NCBI GenBank assembly: GCA_963726135.1
Contig: CAVSBE010000007.1
Location: 10,600-74,599, forward strand
DNA: 64,000 nucleotides
Reading direction: 5' to 3'
From: Bog-473 sp963726135
Lineage (GTDB): Bacteria; Actinomycetota; Acidimicrobiia; Acidimicrobiales; RAAP-2
Positions 51,731-59,779 of this stretch are shown here, one piece after another. A model generated the notes under the pieces. The model made no database searches and had not been told where the DNA came from. It worked only from the letters and a program-made list of their open reading frames with translations. Positions within the stretch are counted from its first letter, which is position 1. Each line of letters begins with the position of its first letter. A program made the translations under genes and the position numbers.

Positions 51731-51943
51731 TCACAGAGGAAGCCGTCCCCTTCTCGAGCGGGCCAGGAGCGGTCGAACTGCCATCGCAAATCCGAACGCT
51801 CCGCCAACAAGTCGTATGGTGCCCTCATCATCGGCTCCGGCTGTCAGGGTGCGGCCGCCTTCACCCCGTCGCAGGTGTCGTTCGATGACGATGAACGCTC
51901 CCAGCATCAAGCGGCCGAATGTGGCGGGAAGGCGACGGTTCAC
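51731..51943 (-). pseudogene. Possible truncated isoprenylcysteine methyltransferase-like fragment
   Basis: Seventy residues starting GTG (MNRRLPATFGRLMLGAF). The segment RRGEGGRTLTAGADDEGTIR followed by LVGGAFGFAMAVRPLLA resembles the N-terminal part of isoprenylcysteine/phospholipid methyltransferase-like membrane proteins, where R-R-G-E-x-A-R-S-L precedes the first long helix. The methyltransferase core is absent downstream, so this is probably a remnant. Recognition is from memory and weak. Confidence 0.35.
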
Positions 51944-52011
51944 GCAGTAAGGCTATGAGGGGCCAGCCAAGCGCGCACTTGCCATCAGAGTGACCTCGAA
52001 ACCATCTTGAG

Positions 52012-53569
52012 CTAGTTCGCAATGGTGATCGTGATACCGCCACTGCGACCGACGTTCCCGGAGGCGTCGTAGGCCACGCTCTCCAAGGTGTAGGTGCCGT
52101 TGGGAACGGTCGTGGTGTTCCAACCAGCGAGCCATCCGTAGTAGGTCGGGGTGCCAGTCGCCACGAGGACGTCGTTCAGTGCCCCTCCCGTGATACGGAA
52201 CTCGACCTTGTTCACGGCCACATTGCCCGAGGCGCCGGCATCGAGCCATTGGTTGCCGCTGAGGTTCGCGCCAGCGGATGGAAGGAGCACGCTGGTGGTA
52301 GGCAGCGGGTTGTCAACGTTGACCGTGACGCCGGCGCTGTAGGTGCTGAGCCCCCCGGCATCGTAAGCCACGCTCTGCAGCGTGTACGTACCGTTGGGAA
52401 CGTTCGTAGAGCTCCAGAAGGCGAGCCATCCGTAGTAGGTCGCAGTGCCGGTGGCAATGAGGGCCTTATTCAGCGTCCCACCGGTGAGACGGAACTCGAC
52501 CTTTGTCAGGGTCCCGTAGTCGAAGGCGGAGGCATCGAGCCACTGGTTACCCGTGAGCGAGGCACCGTTTGAGGGAACGAGCACGCTGGTGGTGGGTGGG
52601 TTGTTGACGAAGAGGGGAGCCGAGGCACTGTTGGTCAGGGGTATCCCATCGAGTGGCGCGGTCAACTGGACCTTGACCGTTAGGGGACCGGTCACCGTTG
52701 AGGGGACCGTGAAGCCTCCCGAGAGGACAGGCGGGGAGAAGACCCCCCCGCTATAGCTTGCGGGCGTCACCTGGGCACTTGACGACGCCGCAACGGAGCG
52801 GCCCTTCGTGTCCACGAGCGTGACTGTCACCGCCGGGGGTGAACCGCCGCCGGGTCCGAGCGCCGATTGCAGGACGTCCAGCGTGGCCAACCACCAATAA
52901 GTGGACGCCCCAGCAGCGTCACTGACTGACACCGTCTGGTTCGGCACAGCGCTCGAGGTGGAGAGAGCCAATGTCGGATTGGGAGGGAACACCGGGAAAC
53001 CGGTGTATTCGAACAACGCGTTTCCGGCTCCCACCGGTTGAAGGTTGTGAGGTCGATCATGGCCAAGGCACAGCCGAGCAGTCCCGAGTTGAATTCCTGT
53101 TGCGTCGGTGGACACGAGGCATTCGGATCGAGCGCTTGAACGTCGGCACCGTACAAGTGGTGCTGAGGTTCCCCGAGAGGTCAGAAGTGGGGGTGGTCGC
53201 GGAGGCAAGGTTGATCTCCTTCAACGCCGACAGCAGACCCATGAGTCCGGACAACGAAGTGATCTGACCGGAGAACAGGGGTGCGGCCGCCGGATCGACG
53301 GCCAAAACGAGGCTTGTCCCGACTAACAGATAGGGGTGGAGTGGCGACAAGCCGGTGCAGCTCACCGCGATTTTGCTGCCGGCGGACACGCCCGTAATGA
53401 GAGGAATCGAGCTGCCGTTAAAGGTGCACTGCGGGCCGGTGCTCGCCGCCTGCGCCGCACCTGTCGCGGCACCACTTGACTCAGCAGTCGACACAAGCGC
53501 GGCTGCGCCACAGGCCAGCGTGAGTACCGACGTGATCAGCAGAATTCTGATGAAGCGAATGAGCGTCAC
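52012..53569 (-). CDS. Secreted protein with tandem Ig-like repeats (two frameshifts)
   Basis: About 519 residues after restoring one lost base near 53150-53156 and one near 53036-53042. The GTG start begins a signal peptide (LIRFIRILLITSVLTLACGA). A short Cys-containing domain follows (TGPQCTFNGSSIPLITGVSA ... CPPTQQEFNSGLLGC). The C-terminal half has two ~97-residue tandem repeats (SVLVPSNGASLTGNQWLDAS and SVLLPSAGANLSGNQWLDAG, each with TYYGWLA and VPNGTYTL), a bacterial Ig-like fold common in actinobacterial surface proteins. The protein probably acts at the cell surface; the ligand is unknown. Confidence 0.8.
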
Positions 53570-53743
53570 TGTCCACCCTCCCCGTTCTCCTTGAGCCCAG
53601 AACCCCCGCAAGATCAAGGTAAGCAGCCTGTGGTGCGGGAAGAATACCCCTGTCTGCCCAGAGCAAACCGGAGTAGGGGCCTTAGACGAACCTGGGCAAC
53701 CATTGGGCCAGCCAGACCGTCGAATGCTTGACCCAGCAACCGG

Positions 53744-53920
53744 TTAGATCACGTACTGGGTTTGGGTTGTCGTTGCTCGGTACTGTGGGCAGGAGCACTG
53801 AGCACAGTCGGTCCCGGAGCGGTAGTGCTGATGTGTTGAATATGGGTCGCCGCAAACGTCGCACGTCGGCGGGTCGAGCAGACTATTGATGTCAGGCTGA
53901 ACGTCGAACGGCGTTCTCAT
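53744..53920 (-). CDS. 58-residue zinc-ribbon-like small protein
   Basis: A short gene with an excellent ribosome site (GGGAGGAA, 6 bases before ATG). The protein has Cys at 20, 23, 39, 42 and 44 in PPTCDVCGDPYSTHQHYRSG and DCAQCSCPQY, a CxxC...CxxCxC pattern with nearby His residues, as in treble-clef or zinc-ribbon proteins. The N-terminus is MRTPFDVQPDINSLLDPP. It overlaps the 3' end of the upstream HTH gene by 29 bases in another frame, so the two are an operon. No family is recognised. Confidence 0.65.
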   Translation of the reverse strand: MRTPFDVQPDINSLLDPPTCDVCGDPYSTHQHYRSGTDCAQCSCPQYRATTTQTQYVI

Positions 53921-54158
53921 CGTGTTCCTCCCTGGTTTGGCTTTGTTCGATTACCTTTCTGACGTTTTCGCAAGTGATACCAGCGGCGCGGGCGATCTCA
54001 GCGTCTTCGGCGCCGCTCACGGCGGCACACACGATGAGCCAGTCGCGGTAGTCAAGCAGTTCGGCGAGGTCGCGGTGGCGTCGGTCATGTTCCCTCGCCC
54101 ACTCAAGTTCCCACGCCGCCTGGTGGAGCAGTTCGGCCTCAGCCCAGTGCATGGGCAC
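53892..54158 (-). CDS. Small helix-turn-helix protein, probably leaderless
   Basis: An 88-residue protein. It has an amphipathic N-terminal helix (HWAEAELLHQAAWELEWARE) and a C-terminal HTH of the sigma-4/invertase kind: SGAEDAEIARAAGITCENVR with recognition helix NVRKVIEQSQ. GTG at 54158 is chosen because TATATA at 54165-54170 is placed exactly as a -10 would be for a leaderless transcript; ATG at 54152 is an alternative. It is followed by the zinc-ribbon gene. Function unknown; a small DNA-binding regulator is likely. Confidence 0.6.
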   Translation of the reverse strand: MPMHWAEAELLHQAAWELEWAREHDRRHRDLAELLDYRDWLIVCAAVSGAEDAEIARAAGITCENVRKVIEQSQTREEHDENAVRRSA

Positions 54159-54274
54159 GGGCTGTATATACCCACCAATCTCTAGGGACAATCCCCTTGT
54201 GGGTCATAGCCTTGCAATCGCTAGGTCCCGACTCAGGGATTCCTCTAAAGTGGATGAACTTGGTCACCTTTTGG

Positions 54275-54280
54275 TAGTAT
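54275..54280 (+). promoter_or_regulatory. Probable -10 of a leaderless transcript
   Basis: TAGTAT lies 7 bases before the GTG of the cupin-rhodanese gene, which is the spacing expected when transcription begins at the start codon. No ribosome site is present between them, and leaderless genes are frequent in actinobacteria. No good -35 is visible. Confidence 0.45.
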
Positions 54281-54287
54281 CGACCAC

Positions 54288-55235
54288 GTGGCCGACGATC
54301 CGACCCAGGCGGTTCCACCCATCACGCCCGAGACGCTTCTCGACATGGCCTCCGGTGTGGCCTTGGTGGCCGAGGCCTGGGCGGACTCCCTTGAGAGGCT
54401 CCCGGACGCTCGAACGGGTCTTCGAATTCTGGCCACCGAGAGCTTCGACGTGTGGCTTCTGCAGTGGCCGGCTGGCACGGCCGTCAGCCCTCATCATCAC
54501 GGTGATTCAGACGCTGGCTTTGCGGTCTCATCCGGCGCCCTCAAGGAGACCCGCTGGGTTGACGGCCGCCGCGAGGAACGACGGATCGCGCCCGGACAAG
54601 GTGCGACCGTCGAGCGAGGCGTTGTCCACGACGTCGGTGCGCCAGTGGAGGCACTGAGCGTGCACGTTTACGCCCCTCCCCTTGCCCGCATGGCCTTTTT
54701 CGACGATCAAGCCGAGAGGGTTCTGCTCGAGGCCCTAGTGGATCAAAGCGACGATGCGGTCATTGTCGGCGGCAGCTCCATCATTGAGCATTCTGGTGGA
54801 CTCGAAACGATCATCGAAAAGGCCCGAGAGCGGATCTTCCCGAGGATCGAACCGAGAGATCTTGCAGCTGCGATTGATGGCGGAGCACTCGTGGTCGACA
54901 CGCGTCCCGCCGATCTTCGACAGCGGGACGGAGAACTCGAAGGGGCCGTGGTAATCGATCGCAACGTGCTGGAGTGGCGACTCGATCCGTTCGGCTCCCA
55001 TCGGATTCACGAGGCCTCGGACGCGGACCGACCGGTCATTTTGGTCTGTGACGAGGGCTATGCATCCAGCCTGGCGGCGGTGAGTTTGCTCGATCTCGGT
55101 CGGCGGAACGTCACCGACCTCATAGGCGGGTACAAAGCCTGGAGACGCTTCACGCAGAGGCAAGCAATAGCCAGTTCGAAGACTGGTGCACGCCCGTGGC
55201 GAGGGCTTCCTGTCTTGCTTTCAAAGCAGACGTGA
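54288..55235 (+). CDS. Cupin (cysteine dioxygenase-like) fused to rhodanese
   Basis: A 315-residue fusion. Residues ~20-150 form a cupin resembling cysteine/thiol dioxygenases, with the metal-binding VSPHHHGDSDAGFAVSSG and ERGVVHDVGAPVEALSVHVY. Residues ~180-295 form a rhodanese domain with the active-site loop VILVCDEGYASSLAAVSLLD (Cys near 252) and ending DLIGGYKAWR. Cupin plus rhodanese suggests oxidation of a thiol and transfer or disposal of sulfane sulfur in one protein, comparable with persulfide dioxygenase-rhodanese fusions built on another fold. It is probably cytosolic. Confidence 0.88.
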   Translation: MADDPTQAVPPITPETLLDMASGVALVAEAWADSLERLPDARTGLRILATESFDVWLLQWPAGTAVSPHHHGDSDAGFAVSSGALKETRWVDGRREERRIAPGQGATVERGVVHDVGAPVEALSVHVYAPPLARMAFFDDQAERVLLEALVDQSDDAVIVGGSSIIEHSGGLETIIEKARERIFPRIEPRDLAAAIDGGALVVDTRPADLRQRDGELEGAVVIDRNVLEWRLDPFGSHRIHEASDADRPVILVCDEGYASSLAAVSLLDLGRRNVTDLIGGYKAWRRFTQRQAIASSKTGARPWRGLPVLLSKQT

Positions 55236-55515
55236 ACCCCCACGAGGACCGACGAGCAAAAGGGCACTGCGCGTTGAGGACGTGATTTTCCTCGATGACC
55301 TCCGGACGCTCGGCATCCCCTGGATCGACAGACTCGTCGGCCCCTGCACCTCCCGTGAAGACGTGGAGAGGGTCTGGGCCCTTATTCGCATGTGGGGTCC
55401 AGATCACGAGGATGTCAAGGACATGCTCGAGCTCGCCGGCCAACTCCCACACCTCGAGCAAGAGGTCGAGATGATGCTGGGCATGATTCGGCTCTGTGAG
55501 AACTACCAGCAGTGA
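55186..55515 (+). CDS. Hypothetical protein, helical C-terminus
   Basis: About 109 residues from a GTG at 55186 that overlaps the end of the preceding gene by 50 bases. The credible part begins ALRVEDVIFLDDLRTLGIPW and continues DVERVWALIRMWGPDHEDVK and LPHLEQEVEMMLGMIRLCEN. An internal start is possible. No family recognised. It reads as an all-helical small protein that may be cotranscribed with the cupin-rhodanese. Confidence 0.45.
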   Translation: MHARGEGFLSCFQSRREPPRGPTSKRALRVEDVIFLDDLRTLGIPWIDRLVGPCTSREDVERVWALIRMWGPDHEDVKDMLELAGQLPHLEQEVEMMLGMIRLCENYQQ

Positions 55516-55884
55516 AGTGATGGCTGCGGGTAGCTTCTTAGTTCCACCCCGAGCGACAAACCGACGACAGACTCGCCGGTTACAGGATGATCGACTATGC
55601 CTGCGTTGACCACAGATGCGTACGGCGAACCGTTTCTGCCTGAGGGCAATGACGACCTCGAGCCCGTTCTCACGGAAACCAACTCGCGTGCGAGTGTCAA
55701 GTCCACCACGGGTCCTCCTGGCACTTCTTCGAACCACGCGAAGTGAATCCTCCACCCGGCGGGCACGTGGTCGACTTCCCACCCACGTCAGCTCGGAAAT
55801 ACGAGGTGGTGGTTGCGATGAGTGATTGGATGCTGTCGAGGTCGAGGTCCGTTCTGAATCGGCGACCGCTTTCCACGATGGTGT
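55516..55884. other. Unresolved stretch between hypothetical gene and cupin
   Basis: Several overlapping open frames exist on both strands in these 369 bases, but none is convincing. On the minus strand a TTG at 55888 overlaps the cupin stop and opens 63 residues (MNTIVESGRRFRTDLDLDSI), continuing in another frame as LARELVSVRTGSRSSLP. One more frameshifted gene cannot be excluded. No repeats seen. Confidence 0.35.
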
Positions 55885-56293
55885 TCAAGTCGAACTCCCC
55901 GATGCCACGATTTCGGCGAGATCACCGAACCAGCGCTCGAGTCCAGCGGGGGTGAAGATCTCGAGTACTTCAGTCCGCGAGTCGGTCTCGTTCCAGAACG
56001 TATGGCTCGTTTGCTGGGGGACGAACACAGTGTCGCCCTGGTCGGCTCGGACGGTGCCGCCGCCGACTTCCGCTCCGATGACCCCTTGACGGACAAAGAA
56101 ATCCTGACTCATCAGCATGGCGGTGAAGGGGCCCCTCCAGCGCCCTTGGTTGCAGGGACTGTTGGGACATGGCAAAGGCCCCATCGGTGTCGTCGCCGCT
56201 TATCACGATGCGTACCTCGGCGAAACCGAGCGCAAAGAGCGCTCCTTGTGTTCCCCTCCGGACATGACTCCCGCCGATCGGATGCATTGTCAC
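55885..56293 (-). CDS. Small cupin protein (one frameshift)
   Basis: About 135 residues after removing one extra base near 56101-56107. N-terminus MTMHPIGGSHVRRGTQGALF with EVRIVISG; then LEGPLHRHADES joined to DFFVRQGVIGAEVGGGTVRA and GDTVFVPQQTSHTFWNETDS. HRHxxE-like and H metal ligands of a single-domain cupin are present, and the end EVLEIFTPAGLERWFGDLAE is well conserved in quercetinase-like cupins. Enzyme or sensor role unknown. It is followed on the same strand, in order of transcription, by the unresolved stretch. Confidence 0.75.
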
Positions 56294-56310
56294 GACAAGT
56301 CCTGGCGTTA

Positions 56311-56604
56311 CTAGGAGCCGCGCGGCGTGCTCGTGCGGTGCATCCGCAGCCTCGCCCGCAGCCCCTTGGGATGGTCACCCTTTCGCAGTCGCTCGAGATA
56401 CCCGTCCGCCTCCTCTTGGCTCATCTCACCCTCGGCGATGGCGGCCTGCATGTGGACGCCGGCGTGCCGAGCTCGGATAGCTCCCACTGCTGTGTCGAAG
56501 TCGGCTGTACCCTCGGTGGCCTTGAGCCGGGCCGCCTCTTCTTCGGTGATCCGGCCCGATTCCACCATCTTGTCCACCTGCTCGATGATGCGTTGCTCCT
56601 TCAT
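56311..56604 (-). CDS. SHOCT-like short protein
   Basis: Ninety-seven residues, all helical. Two SHOCT-type helical hairpins are visible: KMVESGRITEEEAARLKATE and AIAEGEMSQEEADGYLERLR, with a spacer between. SHOCT modules are short oligomerisation or targeting helices. It lies 41 bases downstream of the permease-YHS gene on the same strand and probably belongs to that CsoR-controlled operon. A similar E/D-rich hairpin is rebuilt in the frameshifted gene at 63422-63821. Confidence 0.7.
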   Translation of the reverse strand: MKEQRIIEQVDKMVESGRITEEEAARLKATEGTADFDTAVGAIRARHAGVHMQAAIAEGEMSQEEADGYLERLRKGDHPKGLRARLRMHRTSTPRGS

Positions 56605-56645
56605 GGAACTCCTTGCCTGCTTTGGAACCTGATTGCATTCGATGA

Positions 56646-57962
56646 TCAGTGGCCGGCGTGCTCGTGATGCTCCGTCTCCACCAGCCGATCCTCCTGGAGC
56701 TCGGCCTCGGCCCCAAACCGGTCGGCGCAGTGGTCCGAGCAGAAGTAGATGCGCTCGCCGTCGTGTCGGACCGACGCCGGGGCGTGAACGATCTCGACCT
56801 GCATGCCGCAGACCGGATCCTTTGCGTACCCCGTCCCGGCCCCCAAGCGCTCCCGGTTGCGATAGGTCCAGTACAACAAGCCGAACAACGCCAGGAAGAC
56901 GATGTTGAGATAGGTCGTGTAGTTCCACGAGAAGTGGGCCGGCGCGATCGTGGTCGGACGGACCGTGGGAATCAGCCCGGCGGCCCCGAAGATGCCCTCG
57001 GTGATGAGCCCGGCCGTCGACATGAGGGCCCAGAAGACCGCCAGCATGCGCAGCATCAGACGCGTGCCGTAGTAGCGGCGGTAGATCATCAGCAGAGGGA
57101 AGGCGATCAGGTCGGCGAAGATGAACGAGATCACGCCGCCGAAGGAGATGCCGCCGCTCCACAGCGCTGCGGCCAGCGGCACGTTGCCGATGGAGCAGAC
57201 GAAGCTGATGATGGCGATGAAGGGTCCGACGATGGCGTTCTCCAGGCTCGTCCAGAAGCCGTGGCCGCTGATGAATACCGCCTGCCACACCGAGACGGGC
57301 ACGAGCACGGCCAGGAACCCCGCCACCGTGTAGCCGATGACCAGCTCGCGTCGCAGCATCGTCAGATCCGACATGGTGTAAGTGGCGCTGTCGGCCCACC
57401 CCGCCTTGGAGCGCAGACGCACCGACCAGGCCTGGCGTTGCAGTGCCGGGTCCCCGGCTGGCCCGTGCTGGTGCTCTCCGGCGTCGTTCTCGCTGGTCAG
57501 CCGCTCGCGGGCTTCGACGATCCGGCGCCCCCGCAACCACAGGGCACCGAGAGTGGCGAGCAAGGCGATCATGATGATGCCGCCCACAAACTCGCTGACG
57601 GCGAACTGCCAGCCCATGAGGACGATGAGCACGATGCCGAGCTCGAGGACGAGGTTGGTCGAGGCGAACATGAACACCATGGCGGCGATGTAGTCGGCGC
57701 CCTTCACGAAGAGGGACTTGCTCATGGCCGAGGCGGCGTAGGAGCACGACGAGGAGACCATGCCGTAGCCCGACGCCCGCACCACGGCCAACGGCCGGTG
57801 ATCGCCCAACTTCTTTTGCATCGAGTCGCGGCTGACGAAGGCCTGGACGGCGCCCGAGAGACCGAACCCTAGGATGAGGGGCCACAGGGTCTCCCAGAAC
57901 ATGAAGAACCCCTCGCGCAATGAGCGCCCGATATCCACCACGAAAGTGGCGGTCGCCAGCAT
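56646..57962 (-). CDS. Permease (DUF318/ArsP-like) with C-terminal YHS metal domain
   Basis: A 438-residue protein. Eight or more membrane helices are present, with cysteine-containing helices SSSCSYAASAMSKSLFVKGA and FVCSIGNVPLAAALWSGGIS, as in the DUF318/UPF0718 permease family that includes the arsenical exporter ArsP. A cytosolic His-rich loop is near residue 165 (HQHGP). The C-terminus is a YHS domain: DPVCGMQVEIVHAPASVRHD and YFCSDHCADRFG. It ends EHHEHAGH, another metal-binding tail. With CsoR upstream, a role in copper or another soft-metal efflux is likely. The TM-YHS fusion is notable. Confidence 0.88.
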   Translation of the reverse strand: MLATATFVVDIGRSLREGFFMFWETLWPLILGFGLSGAVQAFVSRDSMQKKLGDHRPLAVVRASGYGMVSSSCSYAASAMSKSLFVKGADYIAAMVFMFASTNLVLELGIVLIVLMGWQFAVSEFVGGIIMIALLATLGALWLRGRRIVEARERLTSENDAGEHQHGPAGDPALQRQAWSVRLRSKAGWADSATYTMSDLTMLRRELVIGYTVAGFLAVLVPVSVWQAVFISGHGFWTSLENAIVGPFIAIISFVCSIGNVPLAAALWSGGISFGGVISFIFADLIAFPLLMIYRRYYGTRLMLRMLAVFWALMSTAGLITEGIFGAAGLIPTVRPTTIAPAHFSWNYTTYLNIVFLALFGLLYWTYRNRERLGAGTGYAKDPVCGMQVEIVHAPASVRHDGERIYFCSDHCADRFGAEAELQEDRLVETEHHEHAGH

Positions 57963-57967
57963 GTCGC

Positions 57968-58252
57968 TCAGGAGCGGACGAGTCGGCCAATGGCGGCGGA
58001 GGCCTCGTTGAGCTTCTCCGTCGCGTCAGTCCCGCCCTTGCGCACGGCATCCGACACGCAGTGCGCCAGATGGTCGTCGAGCAGCTCGAGGGCGACGGCC
58101 TGGAGCGCCTTGGTAGCGGCCGAGACCTGCCCCAGGATCTCGATGCAGTAGCGGTCTTCGTCGACCATGCGCTGGAGACCCCGGACTTGGCCTTCCACCT
58201 TGCGCAAGCGTCTTTGGATCACTTCCTTGTCGTCGATATAGCCAGGCCGCAT
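57968..58252 (-). CDS. csoR: CsoR-family copper-sensing repressor
   Basis: A 94-residue all-helical repressor. The Cu(I) ligands fall at Cys36 (DRYCIEILGQV), His61 and Cys65 (LLDDHLAHCVSDA), the same numbering as in Mycobacterium tuberculosis CsoR, with Tyr35 also kept. This favours Cu(I) over formaldehyde (FrmR) or persulfide (CstR) sensing. It is followed 5 bases later by the permease-YHS gene, so it heads the operon. A G-tract palindrome lies 27 bases upstream. Confidence 0.92.
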   Translation of the reverse strand: MRPGYIDDKEVIQRRLRKVEGQVRGLQRMVDEDRYCIEILGQVSAATKALQAVALELLDDHLAHCVSDAVRKGGTDATEKLNEASAAIGRLVRS

Positions 58253-58278
58253 CGCGCACCTCCCTCTCCCTCTACCGT

Positions 58279-58295
58279 ATACCCCTATAGGGTAT
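58279..58295. promoter_or_regulatory. Probable CsoR operator
   Basis: ATACCCCTATAGGGTAT lies just upstream of csoR. This G/C-tract pseudo-palindrome flanked by ATA/TAT is the well-known CsoR site type. Its position 27 bases before the csoR start fits autorepression of csoR-permease-SHOCT. Confidence 0.8.
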
Positions 58296-58543
58296 TCCGC
58301 TCACCGTCGCATCGTCAAGCGTGGATCTCGAATGCCTCCAGTGGAAGCCGAGGGAGACGGGTCAGGATCCCTGCCGGAGCCCAATGGGTTCGGCCAAGCC
58401 GCGGGCCGACCCTCCGACCTGAGCATTCGTCTCGTGGTGAGTCCCGCCGACACCGCGAACTCACGCTTGACGAACGAGCGGTCACTTCCGGGCTGAAGCC
58501 CCGGTCGAAGTGATGTATGCCCTAGCCAGGGCACTTCCCGGTG

Positions 58544-58836
58544 GTCGGGACCGGCGTCGATCCGGTGACCTTACGCTCTTCAGGTCGGATCTGCGTGGCG
58601 GTCGGTTGGCGTCCTGGCCAGAGCTTACGCACAAAAGCCCAGGCCAAAAGCCAGAAATCTATGACCGGCTGGTCGTCACTACATACCGCTCATCGACGTT
58701 GTTTCGCGTTCACTAGGGCACGCCAAGGGTACGACACTTGATGAAACCAAGGCATTTCTTGACGGATCCGGCCCGGTTCCGAGCGACCGAAAGATGCCGG
58801 CGACGGACACTTCGGGCGCAAAAGGGATGTCATTTC
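58544..58836 (+). repeat. Diverged ~300 bp non-coding repeat, copy A
   Basis: Matches copy B at 61149-61452 in the same orientation. The best blocks are 58565-58590 (26 bases, 2 mismatches) and 58702-58742 (41 bases including CACTAGGGCACGCCAAGGG, 4 mismatches), spaced 137 bases apart here and 141 in copy B; a third block ends in GTCATT. On the minus strand the first block with its flank resembles the 3' half of a tRNA (T-stem ACCGG/CCGGT), but no whole cloverleaf forms. No gene is seen in the surrounding 58296-59005 stretch. Confidence 0.6.
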
Positions 58837-59005
58837 GAAACCATTGCGACCCCCGATCACCTGTAGACCCCCCGCTCTCAAGGATGCACTTCGGGACTTG
58901 TCACCCGGGAGTCACAGAGCGCTAGACGCGCCGACACTGGAAAGGTTCAATCTGTGGGAGTGATGGGCATTACGCCCCGCTTCCTTGATTCACCAAAGTC
59001 AATCC

Positions 59006-59218
59006 CTATGCATCCTTGGCATTGTCGATCACTTCTTCGGCCTTGTGCTCGACCTTCTCGACTACCTCTTCGACCTTGTCCTTTGCGTGGCCAACCTTCT
59101 CTTTGGCCTCGCCGGCTTGACGATCGGCCTTGCCTTCGGCTCGAAGGTCCTTGTTGCCTGTCAGGCTTCCGACGGCCTCTTTGGCCTGGCCCTTTACCTG
59201 CTCGGTCTTTCCTGCCAT
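59006..59218 (-). CDS. CsbD family stress protein
   Basis: A 70-residue protein starting MAGKTEQVKGQAKEAVGSLT with the CsbD signature (K-G-x-x-K-E-x-x-G). The second half is a Lys/Glu-rich repeat (KDKVEEVVEKVEHKAEEV). CsbD proteins belong to general stress regulons in Bacillus and others and are hydrophilic, possibly protective. It lies in a stress-flavoured neighbourhood. The ATG is chosen by homology; the frame extends upstream. Confidence 0.88.
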   Translation of the reverse strand: MAGKTEQVKGQAKEAVGSLTGNKDLRAEGKADRQAGEAKEKVGHAKDKVEEVVEKVEHKAEEVIDNAKDA

Positions 59219-59644
59219 CGTGTTCCACCCTTCTTTTCTAAGGCGTAACGCCACACCAAAGCTGGCTGGCAACGCTCTTCTGAGTGTCGTGTAGCCGCAA
59301 TGGCCTGGCCAGAGGAATTGGTCCTCGCCGCTCGCCTTGTGGCTGGTTTGACCGGGGCGGGGCAGGCGTTCTCCTCAGCCCGCTAACCCATGTCAGGCTC
59401 AGGAGGGATCAGGGTTCCGATGGGAACAGTGTTCCGACTCAGTAGCGGGCGAACCGGCGACCGCTCTCCGTAGGGGGTTAGTTCCGGTCAAAGTGGTGAG
59501 ACAGGGGCGGCTCGTCTTCCTGAGACAGCTCCCCGCGGTGCATCTCCATGTCAGTCGCACCTGCCACGTGTGGATCCAGTGGTCGAGCGAAGCACAGACT
59601 CTGGACCCGCGCCGCGGGCGAAGCGAGGGGGTTAGAATTTTGGG
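59219..59644. other. Intergenic gap with leaderless promoter
   Basis: No gene seen in 426 bases. TTAGAAT at 59632-59638 lies 6 bases before the ATG at 59645 and reads GGGGGTTAGAATTTTGGG. It is well placed as a -10 for a leaderless transcript of the following three genes. A similar GGGGGTTAGTTCC block at about 59474 lacks a downstream start. The rest is unremarkable. Confidence 0.4.
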
Positions 59645-59779
59645 ATGGACGCGATCGGCTGGCTGATACTGGTGGTCATAGTCCTAGTGGTCGCGGCGGT
59701 CGCGTTCGTGGTCGTTCGGCGAAGACGGCGTGGCGGAGGCGTGATCGCAACCAGGGACACTACGAAGGACAAAGGATAA
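59645..59779 (+). CDS. 44-residue membrane peptide
   Basis: MDAIGWLILVVIVLVVAAVA opens a single membrane helix, followed by FVVVRRRRRGGG and a short polar tail ending TKDKG. The stop TAA overlaps the ATG of the PRC-barrel gene by one base (TAATG), so translation is coupled. The helix followed by an Arg cluster gives a clear N-out topology. It may anchor or recruit the PRC-barrel proteins. Below the size that gene finders usually report. Confidence 0.65.
   Translation: MDAIGWLILVVIVLVVAAVAFVVVRRRRRGGGVIATRDTTKDKG

Noticed and set aside
53682..53864. Short minus-strand frame overlapping the zinc-ribbon gene
   Set aside because: It lacks a ribosome site and family features. The overlapping 58-residue Cys-rich gene has both a strong ribosome site and a coherent motif.
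58540..58600. Possible tRNA gene on the minus strand
   Set aside because: T-arm and acceptor-like bases are present, but the anticodon stem does not pair and no 5' half is found. Treated as part of a degenerate repeat.
58510..58741. Two overlapping short plus-strand frames in repeat copy A
   Set aside because: They lie in the non-coding repeat, and the corresponding frames are not conserved in copy B.
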